DNA of 64,000 bases, taken from NCBI GenBank assembly GCA_022825705.1, contig JAJDWH010000001.1:177588-241587 (forward strand), written 5' to 3'. The notes beneath the pieces were generated by a model, which was not told the origin of the DNA, did no database searches, and saw only the letters and a program-made list of their open reading frames with translations. The stretch is from Alphaproteobacteria bacterium. Lineage in GTDB: Bacteria > Pseudomonadota > Alphaproteobacteria > TMED109. Made by a program: the position numbers and the translations under genes. Positions within the stretch are counted from its first letter, which is position 1. Every line of letters starts with the position of its first letter. Below, one piece after another: positions 9,069-18,365 of this stretch.

Positions 9069-11063
9069 CTACAGCAATGCCCGCACCGCCTCCACAATCC
9101 GTTCCTGAGAGGGGATGACCTCGAGCTCAAGGCGGTCGTTGTAAGGCATCGGTGTATGGGGGGCGCCCAGCCGCGCAACCGGAGCATCGAGATGGTCGAA
9201 GGCCTTGGCTCCCACCATGGCGGCAACCTCGGCGCCGAATCCGCCGCGCACGCAGGCCTCGTGCACGACGAGGAGGCGATTGGTCTTGCGCACGGACGCG
9301 AGGATCGTGTCCTCGTCCAGCGGCTGCAGCGTGCGGGGGTCAACGACCTCCACGCTGATGCCATCACGCTCCAGCACCGTAGCGGCGCTCAATGCCCGGG
9401 GCACCATGGCAGACGTTGCCACCACGGTCACATCTGTGCCCTCGCGCTTGATGTCCGCCTTGCCGAGGGGGATGGCGTAGAGTTCCTCCGGCACCGGACC
9501 CGTAGCGCCGACGTAGAGAAGCTTCTGCTCCAGGAAGATCACCGGGTTGTCGTCGCGGATTGCGGCAACGAGCAATCCCTTCGCGTCGTACGGGGTCGAT
9601 GGCGCCGCCACCACCAATCCCGGCACATGGGTGAACCAGGCTTCCAGGCTCTGGCTGTGCTGGGCCGCGAGGCGGATCCCGCCGCCCTGGGGACCGCGCA
9701 CCACCAGGGGCACGGACGGCTTTCCGCCCAGCATGAAGCGGAACTTCGCCGCCTGGTTGACCAGCATGTCCATGGTGAGCGCCACGAAGTCAAAGATCTG
9801 GATCTCCACTACCGGCCGCATCCCGGCGATGGCGGCACCGACGCCGCAACCGACGAACGTGGCCTCGGAAATCGGCGTGTCGCGCACCCGCTCCGAGCCG
9901 TAGCGGTCCATCAGTCCCTTGGAAACGCCGAAGATGCCGCCGGTGGCGCCGACGTCCTCGCCCATCAGGAACACGCGGTCGTCCCGCAGCATTTCCTGGT
10001 TCAGCGCTTCGTTGAGTGCTTCGGGGTAGGAAAGCGTTCGCTCCGTGTCGGGCCCCGGCTCGGCATGCGCCGCGTGCGGGGCGTAGACTGCATCCAGCAT
10101 CACCTGAACAGGCGGCTCCGGGCTGTCGCGGCCGTAGCTGACAGCGGTTTCCAGCTCCTCTTCCACTGCCCGCCTGGTTTCGCTGAGCTGCTCGTCGGTG
10201 AAGCCGCCTTCGCCCGTGAGCCGCTTTTCCATGCGGGCAATCGGATCGCGGTCCAGCCACGACTCGAGCTCTTCCTCCGGTCGCGGGTCGCGCAAGTTGA
10301 CACGGAGCGAGTGCTGGCCGTGGCGGTAGGTCATCGCCTCGATCAGTGTCGGGCCTTCCCCGGCCCGGGCGCGCTCCACCGCTTCGCGCAGCACCAGGTA
10401 GACCTCCACCCCGTCGTTGCCGTCCACGGTGATGCCGGGAATTTCGTAGGAAGCCGCCCGGTTCGCGACCTGGGAAACTGAGGTCGTGTTCCGATACGAC
10501 GTCGAGAGCGCGTACTGGTTGTTCTCGCACACGAAAATCACCGGCAGCTTCCACACGGCCGCCAAGTTGAGCGATTCGTGGAAGACACCCTGGTTGGAAG
10601 CGCCGTCACCGAAAAACGCCACCGCCACCCGGTCGGTCCCCTGCAGCTTGGCAGCCAGGCCTGCGCCGGTAGCGAGCGGCATGGCGGCCCCCACGATGCC
10701 GTTGGCGCCCATGATGTTGAGCTCCATGTCGGCAATGTGCATGGAGCCGCCGAGACCCTGGCAGTAACCGGTCTGGCGACCCATCAACTCGGCCATCATG
10801 CGGTCGATGCGAGCGCCCTTGGCGATGCAGTGACCGTGGCCGCGATGGTAGGAAGCGATGATGTCGTCATCGCGGAGCGCTTCGCAGACCCCGGCGGCGA
10901 TGGCCTCCTCGCCCTTGTAGCTGTGCGCCGTGCCCTTGACGACGCCTTCCTCGAACAGGTCGGCAGTCTTGTCCTCAAAGGCCCGGATGCGGCGCATGGT
11001 GACGTAGAGGTCCTGGAGTGTCTCGGCCCCGATGGTGACGTTGCTCATCGCGCCTTCGTTCAT
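9069..11063 (-). CDS. Fused E1 alpha/beta subunit of a 2-oxo-acid or acetoin dehydrogenase
   Basis: 664-residue thiamine-diphosphate enzyme. The alpha half (about 1-325) has the ThDP motif, from GDGASNQG to CENN near residues 150-187. The beta half (about 335-664) starts at LSYPEALNEAL and carries MGEDVG and the QIFDFVALTMD block. Bacterial E1 alpha and beta are usually separate genes, so this is a natural fusion. The expected product is decarboxylation of pyruvate, a branched oxo-acid or acetoin with transfer to a lipoyl E2, but no E2 or E3 gene lies in the window. The start at 11063 has GGGAGG upstream; ATG 11048 is possible. Confidence 0.88.
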   Translation of the reverse strand: MNEGAMSNVTIGAETLQDLYVTMRRIRAFEDKTADLFEEGVVKGTAHSYKGEEAIAAGVCEALRDDDIIASYHRGHGHCIAKGARIDRMMAELMGRQTGYCQGLGGSMHIADMELNIMGANGIVGAAMPLATGAGLAAKLQGTDRVAVAFFGDGASNQGVFHESLNLAAVWKLPVIFVCENNQYALSTSYRNTTSVSQVANRAASYEIPGITVDGNDGVEVYLVLREAVERARAGEGPTLIEAMTYRHGQHSLRVNLRDPRPEEELESWLDRDPIARMEKRLTGEGGFTDEQLSETRRAVEEELETAVSYGRDSPEPPVQVMLDAVYAPHAAHAEPGPDTERTLSYPEALNEALNQEMLRDDRVFLMGEDVGATGGIFGVSKGLMDRYGSERVRDTPISEATFVGCGVGAAIAGMRPVVEIQIFDFVALTMDMLVNQAAKFRFMLGGKPSVPLVVRGPQGGGIRLAAQHSQSLEAWFTHVPGLVVAAPSTPYDAKGLLVAAIRDDNPVIFLEQKLLYVGATGPVPEELYAIPLGKADIKREGTDVTVVATSAMVPRALSAATVLERDGISVEVVDPRTLQPLDEDTILASVRKTNRLLVVHEACVRGGFGAEVAAMVGAKAFDHLDAPVARLGAPHTPMPYNDRLELEVIPSQERIVEAVRALL

Positions 11064-11369
11064 CGCCTGTCGCCTCCCGCATTCGCGGCTTCGCCCGGAT
11101 GCATGGTTCTGGACAGCCGTCCGGCCCGCCAATCCAGGCTGATCGCCGCGGTTTCCCTCTCCCCTACTCTACCGTCCCGCGATGGCCGGTGTTCGCTGAT
11201 CGCTCGCGAGATGACGGTCCGCAATCGGCACGCGGAGCCCAAGCGCGATCGGCCGCCCCGGTAGCCGACCCCGGCTGTCGCCTCACTGGACCTACCGACG
11301 ACGCCGACCTGGCGCGGCGCTCCGTGATCCAAGCAGACGCCGACCGGTCGACCGACCTGACGGATCGGC
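11064..11369. other. Intergenic, nothing recognised
   Basis: 306 bases between the E1 fusion and the amidase upstream of it on the same strand. No homology-bearing frame; presumably holds the E1 promoter. Confidence 0.4.
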
Positions 11370-12782
11370 TCAAAGCTGCGGGCGGCGATGCGTCCAAGGT
11401 TGTGCCGTCTCAAATGCGGCAGCAGCCTGCAGGACGCCGAGATCGTCCAGCCGGCGGCCCACGATCTGCAGCCCGACCGGCAGGCCCGCCGGCGTGAACC
11501 CGCAGGGGACCGACGCAGCGGGGTTGTGCGACATGTTGAACGGGTAGCTGAACTGCGCCCACTGCAGCCAGTTCCACTCGTGCTGGGGCCAGTCGGCGGG
11601 CGACAGCCGGTCGGCCGGAAACGCGGCCACGGAGACGGCCGGCGTCAGCAGGAAGTCGTACTCCATGAAGAAGCGGTGGATCGCCTCCACGTAGGCAAGC
11701 TTGCGCGCGCGCATGGCGATGTAGTCCTCGGCGCGGTGGCCGTGACCAGCGCGGATGCAGGCAACCAGACCGGGGTCCATCCGGTCCCCGTACTCTTCGA
11801 GATGCCCGGCGAAATTGGTTTCGTGCGCTGCCCAGAAGAACCCGCCGAGCTCCGGGCCATCCGGGCCCCACGCCGGCACCATCTCCTCGATTTCGGCACC
11901 GAATTCATCGAATACCCCGACCGCCTTTGCGACCAGGTCCGCGACGTCGGTGTCGACCCGAGCATGCCCGAGGTCGGGGCTGAACGCGACGCGCGCGCCT
12001 TTCAGCCGTTCGCCCTGGCCGAGGAGCGCCGGATAGTCGACCGGCGGAGCCTCTAGGCTGTAGTGGTCAAGTGGGTGGGGACCCGCGATCGCGTGCAGCA
12101 TCAATGCTGCGTCCAAGACTGTCCGGGTCATCGGCCCCACGTGACTCGCCTGGTCGACATTGCCGATCGGAAGGTGCGGAACGCGGCCGTAGCTCGGCTT
12201 CAGGCCGAAGATGCCGCAGAAGTGGCTCGGCATGCGAATGGAACCGGCGCCGTCCGAGCCCTGGTGAAGTGGTCCGTAGCCGGCGGCAGCAGCAGCCCCG
12301 GCGCCCGCCGAAGATGCGCCGGCATTCATTCCGTGAGCCCAGGGATTGTGCGTGATGCCGGTCAGCGGGCTCTGGCTGACCCCCTTCCACCCATGCTCGG
12401 ACGTTGTCGTCTTGCCGAGCGATATCGCGCCGGCCGCCTCGAGGCGATCCACGCATGGGGCGTTCTCGGTCGGGATCACCCCTTGCGAAGTGAAGGAACC
12501 TCGTTCGGTCGGAATGTCCGCGGTATTGGTCAGGTCCTTGATCGTGACCGGAACGCCGTGGAGGTTGCCGAGCGCATCGCCCGACATCACCTTGGCCTCC
12601 GCCCGCCTCGCAGCGTCGCACGCTCGTTCCGCGGTGAGCGTGGCGAATGCGTTGAGCCTCGGCTCGAGCCGCTCAATGCGGCTCAGCACCGTGTCGACGA
12701 TTTCAACGGGTGAGAGTTCGCGCGCCGCGACGGCCGATGCCAGCACGCTCGCGGGAGCGAAACAGAGATCCTCTCCGTTCAT
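11370..12782 (-). CDS. Amidase-signature family protein with altered Gly/Ser motif
   Basis: 470 residues. The catalytic lysine lies in GVPVTIKDLTNT and the second conserved segment is SDGAGSIRMPSHFCG, so the serine pair seems present. The family signature that normally reads GGSSGG reads GASSAG here (NAGASSAGAGAAAAAG), replacing two glycines. The C-terminal ASVPCGFTPAGLPVGLQIVG is typical. The start at 12782 is preceded by GGAGGG; the longer start at 12818 is not supported. Probably an amide or carbamoyl hydrolase of unknown substrate. It diverges from the ADP-ribosylglycohydrolase. Confidence 0.87.
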   Translation of the reverse strand: MNGEDLCFAPASVLASAVAARELSPVEIVDTVLSRIERLEPRLNAFATLTAERACDAARRAEAKVMSGDALGNLHGVPVTIKDLTNTADIPTERGSFTSQGVIPTENAPCVDRLEAAGAISLGKTTTSEHGWKGVSQSPLTGITHNPWAHGMNAGASSAGAGAAAAAGYGPLHQGSDGAGSIRMPSHFCGIFGLKPSYGRVPHLPIGNVDQASHVGPMTRTVLDAALMLHAIAGPHPLDHYSLEAPPVDYPALLGQGERLKGARVAFSPDLGHARVDTDVADLVAKAVGVFDEFGAEIEEMVPAWGPDGPELGGFFWAAHETNFAGHLEEYGDRMDPGLVACIRAGHGHRAEDYIAMRARKLAYVEAIHRFFMEYDFLLTPAVSVAAFPADRLSPADWPQHEWNWLQWAQFSYPFNMSHNPAASVPCGFTPAGLPVGLQIVGRRLDDLGVLQAAAAFETAQPWTHRRPQL

Positions 12783-12926
12783 CGGCTCCCTCCGGCGCCC
12801 GGTTGCCCTGACAGACACGACTCCGGCTCAGGACCGCAGTCCAGAATAGAGTCCGGACGGCGCTCCGGATAGGGCCGCCATGGCGGCGATTCGGACGACC
12901 AACTGCAGCAACGGGAAGCCACGATC

Positions 12927-13712
12927 ATGTGGGGAGCGATCATCGGCGACATCGTCGGTTCCCGTTTCGAATGGGACCGGATCAAGACCAAGGAGTTCGA
13001 CCTGCTCGGGCCCGGCTGCGAGTACACGGACGACAGCGTGTGCACTGCGGCGGTGGCTTGGGCCCTGCTGGACGAGCTCCCTGTCGCTGCGACTGTCCAA
13101 ACATGGTGCCGACGCCATCCCGGCCGCGGATACGGCGGCATGTTCGCGCACTGGATCGACAGCCCGAACCCGGCGCCGTACGGCAGCTTCGGCAACGGCG
13201 CCGCGATGCGGGTCTCTCCGGCGGCCTACCTGAATCGGCACCGGCCCCTTGACGATGCGCTCCGCGCCGCCGACCGTGTAACCGAGGTCACGCACGATCA
13301 TCCGGAGGGGATGAAGGGCGCGCGGGCAACCGCCCACGCGATCTGGCTCGCCTATGCCGGCACCCCGCCGAGCCAGATCCGCCGGACCATCGAGTGTACC
13401 TACCGGTACGACCTTTCGCGGAGCGTCGATCAGATCCGGCCGGGATACGGCTTCGATGAGACGTGTCAAAAGACCGTTCCGGAAGCAATCACCAGCGCAC
13501 TCGAGTCGATTTCCTTCGACGACGCGATCCGGAACGCGATCTCGCTCGGTGGGGACTCCGACACCCTTGCCGCGACCGCGGGCCCGATCGCGGAAGCACT
13601 GCACGGCGTCCCGGGCGGACTCATCGACACCGCCCGCCGACGCTACCTCGCGGAGGCTCCGGACATCGTCGACGCAATCGGGCGGATGTACGCCAGAAGC
13701 GTCAACTTGTAG
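12927..13712 (+). CDS. ADP-ribosylglycohydrolase family protein
   Basis: 261 residues, the DraG/ARH fold that removes ADP-ribose from proteins or nucleic acids. It starts with GAIIGDIVGSRFEW. The first metal site is YTDDS (about 33-37) and the second is SLGGDSDT (about 205-212), giving the acidic residues needed for the two magnesium ions. HDHPEGMKGARA in the middle is also family-typical. The ATG sits at the natural N-terminus. No nitrogenase-type DraT or other ADP-ribosyltransferase lies near, so the target is unknown. Divergent from the amidase over a 144-base spacer. Confidence 0.9.
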   Translation: MWGAIIGDIVGSRFEWDRIKTKEFDLLGPGCEYTDDSVCTAAVAWALLDELPVAATVQTWCRRHPGRGYGGMFAHWIDSPNPAPYGSFGNGAAMRVSPAAYLNRHRPLDDALRAADRVTEVTHDHPEGMKGARATAHAIWLAYAGTPPSQIRRTIECTYRYDLSRSVDQIRPGYGFDETCQKTVPEAITSALESISFDDAIRNAISLGGDSDTLAATAGPIAEALHGVPGGLIDTARRRYLAEAPDIVDAIGRMYARSVNL

Positions 13713-13967
13713 CGCGGCTCCATGGCAAAGCGGGCACCTGCCCCACGGCCCGAAAAGGATGGAAGCTGTCCATGCATGGCCGCGCTCCGGAGCGGAACCG
13801 GGCCCGCTCTGCGGAAGATCGCTGGTCAGCTCGCTAACTCCCTGAATCGGTGCGGCGCGCCACGGCCGCCGGGTCGATCCTGAGGCGCGCAAATGGCACG
13901 CCGGAGTGCTAGAAAATGCCCGCCCGGTGTGCCACGATGCGCGACCTTGGTCGGGAGAACGCATGTC

Positions 13968-15245
13968 ATGGACCAGCACGAAGCCATCGAGAACCACGTT
14001 GCGACGGACGCGGAGGCAGTGTCGTCGGCCTATGTGCCCACCTTCGAACTCACGGAAGGCCAGCCACCGCCGATCGCCGCAAATGGCGGCGTGTCCTACA
14101 TGTCATTCGAACGCGATGGAGACGCGGGAACCGGTGCCGCATTGGACGCGGCCTTCAAGCAGATCGCGGATGGCCAAGCACGGGCGTTTGTCGAGGAGCT
14201 GGGGAACGCACCCCCGGGTCCGATCCAGACCAAGTGGGGGCTCGGGTTTCGGAAGTACGCGGAATGCCTGGACTACATCCGGGCAACCGGGATGGAAGCC
14301 CCCGAGGGCGGCCTGGCGCTGCCACTGCGTTACACCGTCTACGAGGAGCCGTCCTACACCGTCGTCCCGTCCAACTCGCTCTGGCGCGACCCGGCACGTA
14401 CGGCTGAGACGAAGTTGCTGCGACAAGCCGAGGACGACCTCCAACGGCGGAACCTCTATTTCCCGCAGGTGATGCGCGATGCGCGGCGGATCGGCGAGTA
14501 CCACCCCGGACTTTCCGCCAACAGCCCCGAGTGCATGGACAGGCTCGGGGTGTCGCTGGCCCACCTCGAATCGAAGTGCGCGAACTTCTACGACTCGGCG
14601 GAGGTGCAGCGCGTCTTCTATCCGGAGATCGAGAAGCTCCTCCTGGAGTTCTTCCCCGGTGCGACCGACGCGCTCGTCTACAACCACGATGTCTTTGACA
14701 AGAACTACCAGGGCGACCGCACGGAAGACCAGGACGCCAAGAACCCGGGCGTCAACGCGAGGTACGCCAACCTTGTCCACAACGACCTGAACGACAACAG
14801 CGGTCGCGTACGCTGCCGCGAACTGCTGACGAAGAACCTGCGGAACTTCGGGCGCACGCAGCGCTACACCGAGGCCGAAGCCGACGCGAAGATGTCGCGG
14901 CGGTTCATGTCGATCAATCTCGCCAAGCCGATGGAGACCGTGCGCCAGTTCCCGTTCGTCCTCTGCGCCTGGCCGTCGTTTGCGGACCAGCCTTACATCA
15001 CCAACTACCGCATCTACGACGACCGTGTTGGCGAGACCACCCGCTTCACCTACCGCTCTGAACACGAGTGGTACTGGATTCCCCAGCAGAAGCCGACCGA
15101 GGTCTCAATGCTGAAGTGCTACGACTCCGTCACGGACGGCTCCGTTTCGCGCTGGTCGTTTCACACCGCTTGCATTGATCCGAACACGCCCATCGACGCA
15201 CCCTGCCGCAAGAACGTCGTGGTCCGCTCCTACGTGTTCTTCTAG
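13968..15245 (+). CDS. CmcJ/NvfI-type oxidoreductase
   Basis: 425 residues. The signature blocks of this non-haem iron family are visible: VYNHDVFDKN, LVHNDLND (the HxD ligand pair, about residue 270), RFMSINLAKPM, FVLCAWPSFAD, and the C-terminal MLKCYDSVTDGS, FHTACIDPN and VVRSYVFF. Members hydroxylate or otherwise oxidise secondary metabolites (CmcJ in cephamycin 7-hydroxylation). Homologues are widespread in bacteria without such clusters, so the substrate here is unknown. The start at 13968 has GGGAG 9 bases upstream; a longer frame from 13893 is rejected. No biosynthetic cluster surrounds it. Confidence 0.8.
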   Translation: MDQHEAIENHVATDAEAVSSAYVPTFELTEGQPPPIAANGGVSYMSFERDGDAGTGAALDAAFKQIADGQARAFVEELGNAPPGPIQTKWGLGFRKYAECLDYIRATGMEAPEGGLALPLRYTVYEEPSYTVVPSNSLWRDPARTAETKLLRQAEDDLQRRNLYFPQVMRDARRIGEYHPGLSANSPECMDRLGVSLAHLESKCANFYDSAEVQRVFYPEIEKLLLEFFPGATDALVYNHDVFDKNYQGDRTEDQDAKNPGVNARYANLVHNDLNDNSGRVRCRELLTKNLRNFGRTQRYTEAEADAKMSRRFMSINLAKPMETVRQFPFVLCAWPSFADQPYITNYRIYDDRVGETTRFTYRSEHEWYWIPQQKPTEVSMLKCYDSVTDGSVSRWSFHTACIDPNTPIDAPCRKNVVVRSYVFF

Positions 15246-15745
15246 GCGCCGGTCGGAGGCCCTGGCCGGCACCGAGACTTCGTTGAGCGTCGTCCCGGCT
15301 GCTAGCCACCCACGTAGCCGGCACGTTACCGGGCGGTGGTTCTGAACGCTGACGGCGGATTCGTACGTGCCCCCGGATGTTCGGGGGCGCTGCCAGGTGC
15401 GTTAGCGACCGCGAGGCACTGGTTGAATGCGGGAAGGTTCGCGTTCTTCGTGTTGCCCGGCCACTTGAACGAGGTGGATACCTCCGCCTGTTCCGACCGG
15501 CGGTCTCGACCAGGGGAGCACCGTGGTGATGGACGCGCGACGCGCCCGCCCGCCTATGCCCCGGCAACCTTTGTTCACCGCGGTGGGACGCCAGAGCAGC
15601 GCGTGCTAGGTTGCGCGACCGCTCCGATTCTGAGTGGCCGTGCCACCCGCCGCTGCAGCAAGACCGCGGTGCTTGCGACCTAACGCGAATTCGTAACGCA
15701 TCGTGCCCGTTTTGCGTTGCGATCAATGGGCCAGGGGCAGTGACC
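15246..15745. other. 500-base spacer without a gene
   Basis: Apart from a GC-rich hairpin at 15369-15388, I see nothing supported in either strand. Candidate frames have no family-like composition. Confidence 0.4.
15369..15388 (+). terminator. GC-rich hairpin after the oxidoreductase gene
   Basis: Perfect 7-base stem GCCCCCG/CGGGGGC with the loop GATGTT, 123 bases after the stop. No T-run follows, so termination is uncertain; it could be a REP-like palindrome. Confidence 0.3.
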
Positions 15746-16627
15746 ATGAAGATCATTGAAGGTTTCTCGATCGAAGCACTGCCCAGAACGGCAGCACTGG
15801 AGACCGATTTTCGCGAGCTGCTGCCGACCGGAACCAGAATGTACATCGCCCATGTTCCGGGAACCCCGATCGAGGACATGGTCGCTGCCGCCCGACGTCT
15901 GTGCGAACAGGGCTTTCCGGTGATGCCCCATGTTCCCGCCCGCCTGGTCGACGGCAGGTCGACCCTGGAGAAATGGCTGGGACAGTACCGAGAGGCAGGC
16001 GTCGAGGAGGCGCTGGTGATCGGCGGGGATGTGTCAGTCCCGGCCGGCGACTATTCCAGCGCCATCGAACTTCTGGAAACGGGACTCTTCGACCGGCTCG
16101 GGTTCACCAGGCTTCACGTCGCGGGTCATCCTGAAGGCAACCGCGACATCGACCCGAACGGCGGCACCCGACGGGTCGACGAAACGTTACTCTGGAAGGA
16201 CAGGTTTGCCCGGGACGGGACCGACTGCCGAATGGCCGTGGTCACCCAGTTCGCATTTGATCCGGCACCGGTCGTCGCCTGGGCCAGCCGCCTACAGGAC
16301 CTGGGGGCGACCTTGCCGGTCCACGTGGGCGTTGCCGGCCCCGCCAAGCTCAGAACCCTCATACACTTTGCGCTCAGTTGCGGAATCGGTCCGTCCTTGT
16401 CGGTTCTGAGAAAACGGGCCCGCGATCTGACGAAGCTGCTCCAAGCCTATTCGCCGGACGACCTCGTGGTCGCCGTCGACGATTTCAAAAGGCTACGCCC
16501 CGACAGCAATATCGAACAGATTCATCTGTTCCCCTTCGGCGGTATCGCGGCGAGCGCGCGTTGGGCCGCCAAAGCGCAATTGCTGGCCAGGACCGGACAT
16601 CCAGACAGCATCAGGTCGGCCGTGTAG
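15746..16627 (+). CDS. Methylenetetrahydrofolate reductase family protein
   Basis: 293 residues, MetF/MTHFR TIM-barrel flavoprotein. FSIEALP (residues 7-13) keeps the catalytic glutamate position of the usual SFEFFPP block. MPHVPARL, ALVIGGDV, LHVAGHPEGNRD and MAVVTQFAFDP follow in the usual order and contact folate and FAD. It reduces, or oxidises, 5,10-methylene-/5-methyl-tetrahydrofolate. The divergence from housekeeping MetF suggests a specialised one-carbon role, for example handling methyl groups from demethylation; that is inference. The start at 15746 coincides with the domain start. Convergent with the regulator at 16742-18190. Confidence 0.8.
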   Translation: MKIIEGFSIEALPRTAALETDFRELLPTGTRMYIAHVPGTPIEDMVAAARRLCEQGFPVMPHVPARLVDGRSTLEKWLGQYREAGVEEALVIGGDVSVPAGDYSSAIELLETGLFDRLGFTRLHVAGHPEGNRDIDPNGGTRRVDETLLWKDRFARDGTDCRMAVVTQFAFDPAPVVAWASRLQDLGATLPVHVGVAGPAKLRTLIHFALSCGIGPSLSVLRKRARDLTKLLQAYSPDDLVVAVDDFKRLRPDSNIEQIHLFPFGGIAASARWAAKAQLLARTGHPDSIRSAV

Positions 16628-16741
16628 GCGCCGCCCGCGCGGATCTGGTGGGGACGCGCCGACCAGTCTGCCACAGCCACTCAGTGTCGCGGTCGGGTGT
16701 TCCCGCACGACCGAACACATGCAGTGGTGGTCGGAAACGCC

Positions 16742-18190
16742 TCACGCCGGCGTGAACGTGAACGGCGTGCTGCGCCGCACGTTCTCGTCGATTTTCAAAC
16801 GATAGTTGAGTGGCGGATGCGCCCGCTGCCGGCAGTCCAGGCGCTCGCAGACACGGCATGCGACACCGATCGGCGTCGCTGTCCGTTCGCTTCCGAGGTC
16901 GAGGCCGTCCGCGTAGACGAGCTGACCGGCGTCCCGGATATCGCAACCCAGTCCAATGGCGTGTTGCGGCGGCTGTTCCCAGGTGCGGGACTCGATCTGA
17001 TCGACGGTTCGGGCGATCGTGAAGAACCGCGAACCATCCGACATGGCCGCGATCTGGGTACGGATCTGTCCGGGCATGCGAAAGGCGTCGTGCACGATCC
17101 AGCGCGGGCAGGTGCCGCCGAATCGGGCGAAGTGAAATCCGCCGCCGCTCAGGCGCTTGGAGACGTTGCCGGCGTTGTCGACCCGGATGAAGAAGAAGGG
17201 GACTCCGCGCGCACCGCGCCGCTCCAGCGTGGTCAGGCGGTGGCACACCTGCTCGAAGCTGGCGCCGAAACGGCGCTGCAGGATTTCGATGTCGTAACGC
17301 AGGGTCTTGGCAGCGTCGAGGAACCGCCCGTAGGGCATCATGACGCAGCCCGCGAGGTAATTGGCGAGCGACAAGCGGCAGAGGCGCTCGGCTTCCGGAC
17401 TGGAGAGTTCCGCGCGCTCCACGTGGCGGTCGAGGAGGTCACGGTGCGCCCAGTAGGCGACCTGGACAGCCAGCTGAAAACATCGCCCTGCGGGCGCGAG
17501 CAGTTCCGATAGCAGCACGCGTCGGCGATGGAAGTCGAAGCGGCGCGTCGTCTCGGGCATCACGTCGACGGGCAGCACGCGGACCGAGATTCCATGGACA
17601 TCGAGCAGGTACTTGCTCAGACCGCCGAACACGTCGGTCGGATCCAGACCGGCTTCGGCCCACAAGGCTTCGGCACTCGCTTCGATCTCGGGGAAATGAT
17701 TTGACTCTGACTGCAGGTAGTCCCGGACCTCCTCCACGGGGAAGACCGCACCACCAATCCCCTGCGCCGCGTCCCGGCTTGCCACCTGCTCCGCCAGGAC
17801 CTGGGAGTCCTCGCGCAATTCCCGGTAGGACTTGTACAGCCTGAGAACCGCCTCGGCCGCCGTCGGCCCCGCTTCCGCGACGGCGCGGACGTCCGCCTCG
17901 CGTACCGGTCTGTCCCCGAACAGCGGGTCGCCAAAGACTTCACGGAGGGCCGCATAGAGCCGGGCATTGTCGTCCTCGGCGAATTCCTTGAGATCGATGT
18001 CAAACGCCTGTCCGAGCCGGAACAGGAGCTGGACCGTCACCGGGCGCTGATTGTGTTCAATCAGATTGAGGTAACTTGGCGAGATCTCGAGCTGTTCCGC
18101 CATCTCGCTCTGCTTGAGACCAAGCCCGGCGCGAAACCGGCGAAGCTTGTGTCCCAGCAGGACTTTTCGTTCGATGGATCGGTCGGTCAT
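16742..18190 (-). CDS. ScfR/RamB-type short-chain fatty acyl transcriptional regulator
   Basis: 482 residues. An XRE helix-turn-helix at about 10-65 (LKQSEMAEQLEIS, SYLNLIEHNQRPV) is followed by the long IrrE/ImmA-like middle region and a C-terminal DUF2083-type domain with clustered cysteines (GVACRVCERLDC). This is the architecture of RamB and the ScfR family, which sense acetate or propionate metabolites and control glyoxylate and methylcitrate genes. I see no HEXXH protease motif. It is divergent from isocitrate lyase over a 175-base spacer with a TTTGCAAA motif, so aceA is its probable target. ATG 18190 was chosen; a TTG at 18220 is an alternative. Confidence 0.85.
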   Translation of the reverse strand: MTDRSIERKVLLGHKLRRFRAGLGLKQSEMAEQLEISPSYLNLIEHNQRPVTVQLLFRLGQAFDIDLKEFAEDDNARLYAALREVFGDPLFGDRPVREADVRAVAEAGPTAAEAVLRLYKSYRELREDSQVLAEQVASRDAAQGIGGAVFPVEEVRDYLQSESNHFPEIEASAEALWAEAGLDPTDVFGGLSKYLLDVHGISVRVLPVDVMPETTRRFDFHRRRVLLSELLAPAGRCFQLAVQVAYWAHRDLLDRHVERAELSSPEAERLCRLSLANYLAGCVMMPYGRFLDAAKTLRYDIEILQRRFGASFEQVCHRLTTLERRGARGVPFFFIRVDNAGNVSKRLSGGGFHFARFGGTCPRWIVHDAFRMPGQIRTQIAAMSDGSRFFTIARTVDQIESRTWEQPPQHAIGLGCDIRDAGQLVYADGLDLGSERTATPIGVACRVCERLDCRQRAHPPLNYRLKIDENVRRSTPFTFTPA

Positions 18191-18230
18191 TGGCGCGGTC
18201 CGCAGGCGGGTAATTTTCAACCTTTACTAC

Positions 18231-18256
18231 TTCACAAAATACAAATTTGCAAAATT
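18231..18256. promoter_or_regulatory. Probable ScfR/RamB-type operator upstream of aceA
   Basis: ACAAATTTGCAAA at 18241-18253 matches the RamB consensus as I recall it (AA/GAACTTTGCAAA) at 11 of 13 positions. It sits in an AT-rich tract with three CAAAAT/CAAATT repeats about 8 bases apart. It is 113 bases before the aceA start and 51 before the regulator start, so it could serve both. Confidence 0.5.
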
Positions 18257-18365
18257 ATCTCTGTGACTCTTTTTCATACAGCGGACTATGGACTATGTCG
18301 GATTTTGTGAACTAGATTTGGCGTTGACAACGGACCAGCTGGAGCTGGGAGCGGAGAAACGACCG

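Noticed and set aside
8988..10481. Plus-strand 497-codon frame opposite the E1 fusion
   Set aside because: It is the complement of a strongly conserved gene; residues are His/Arg/Gly-rich with no family pattern.
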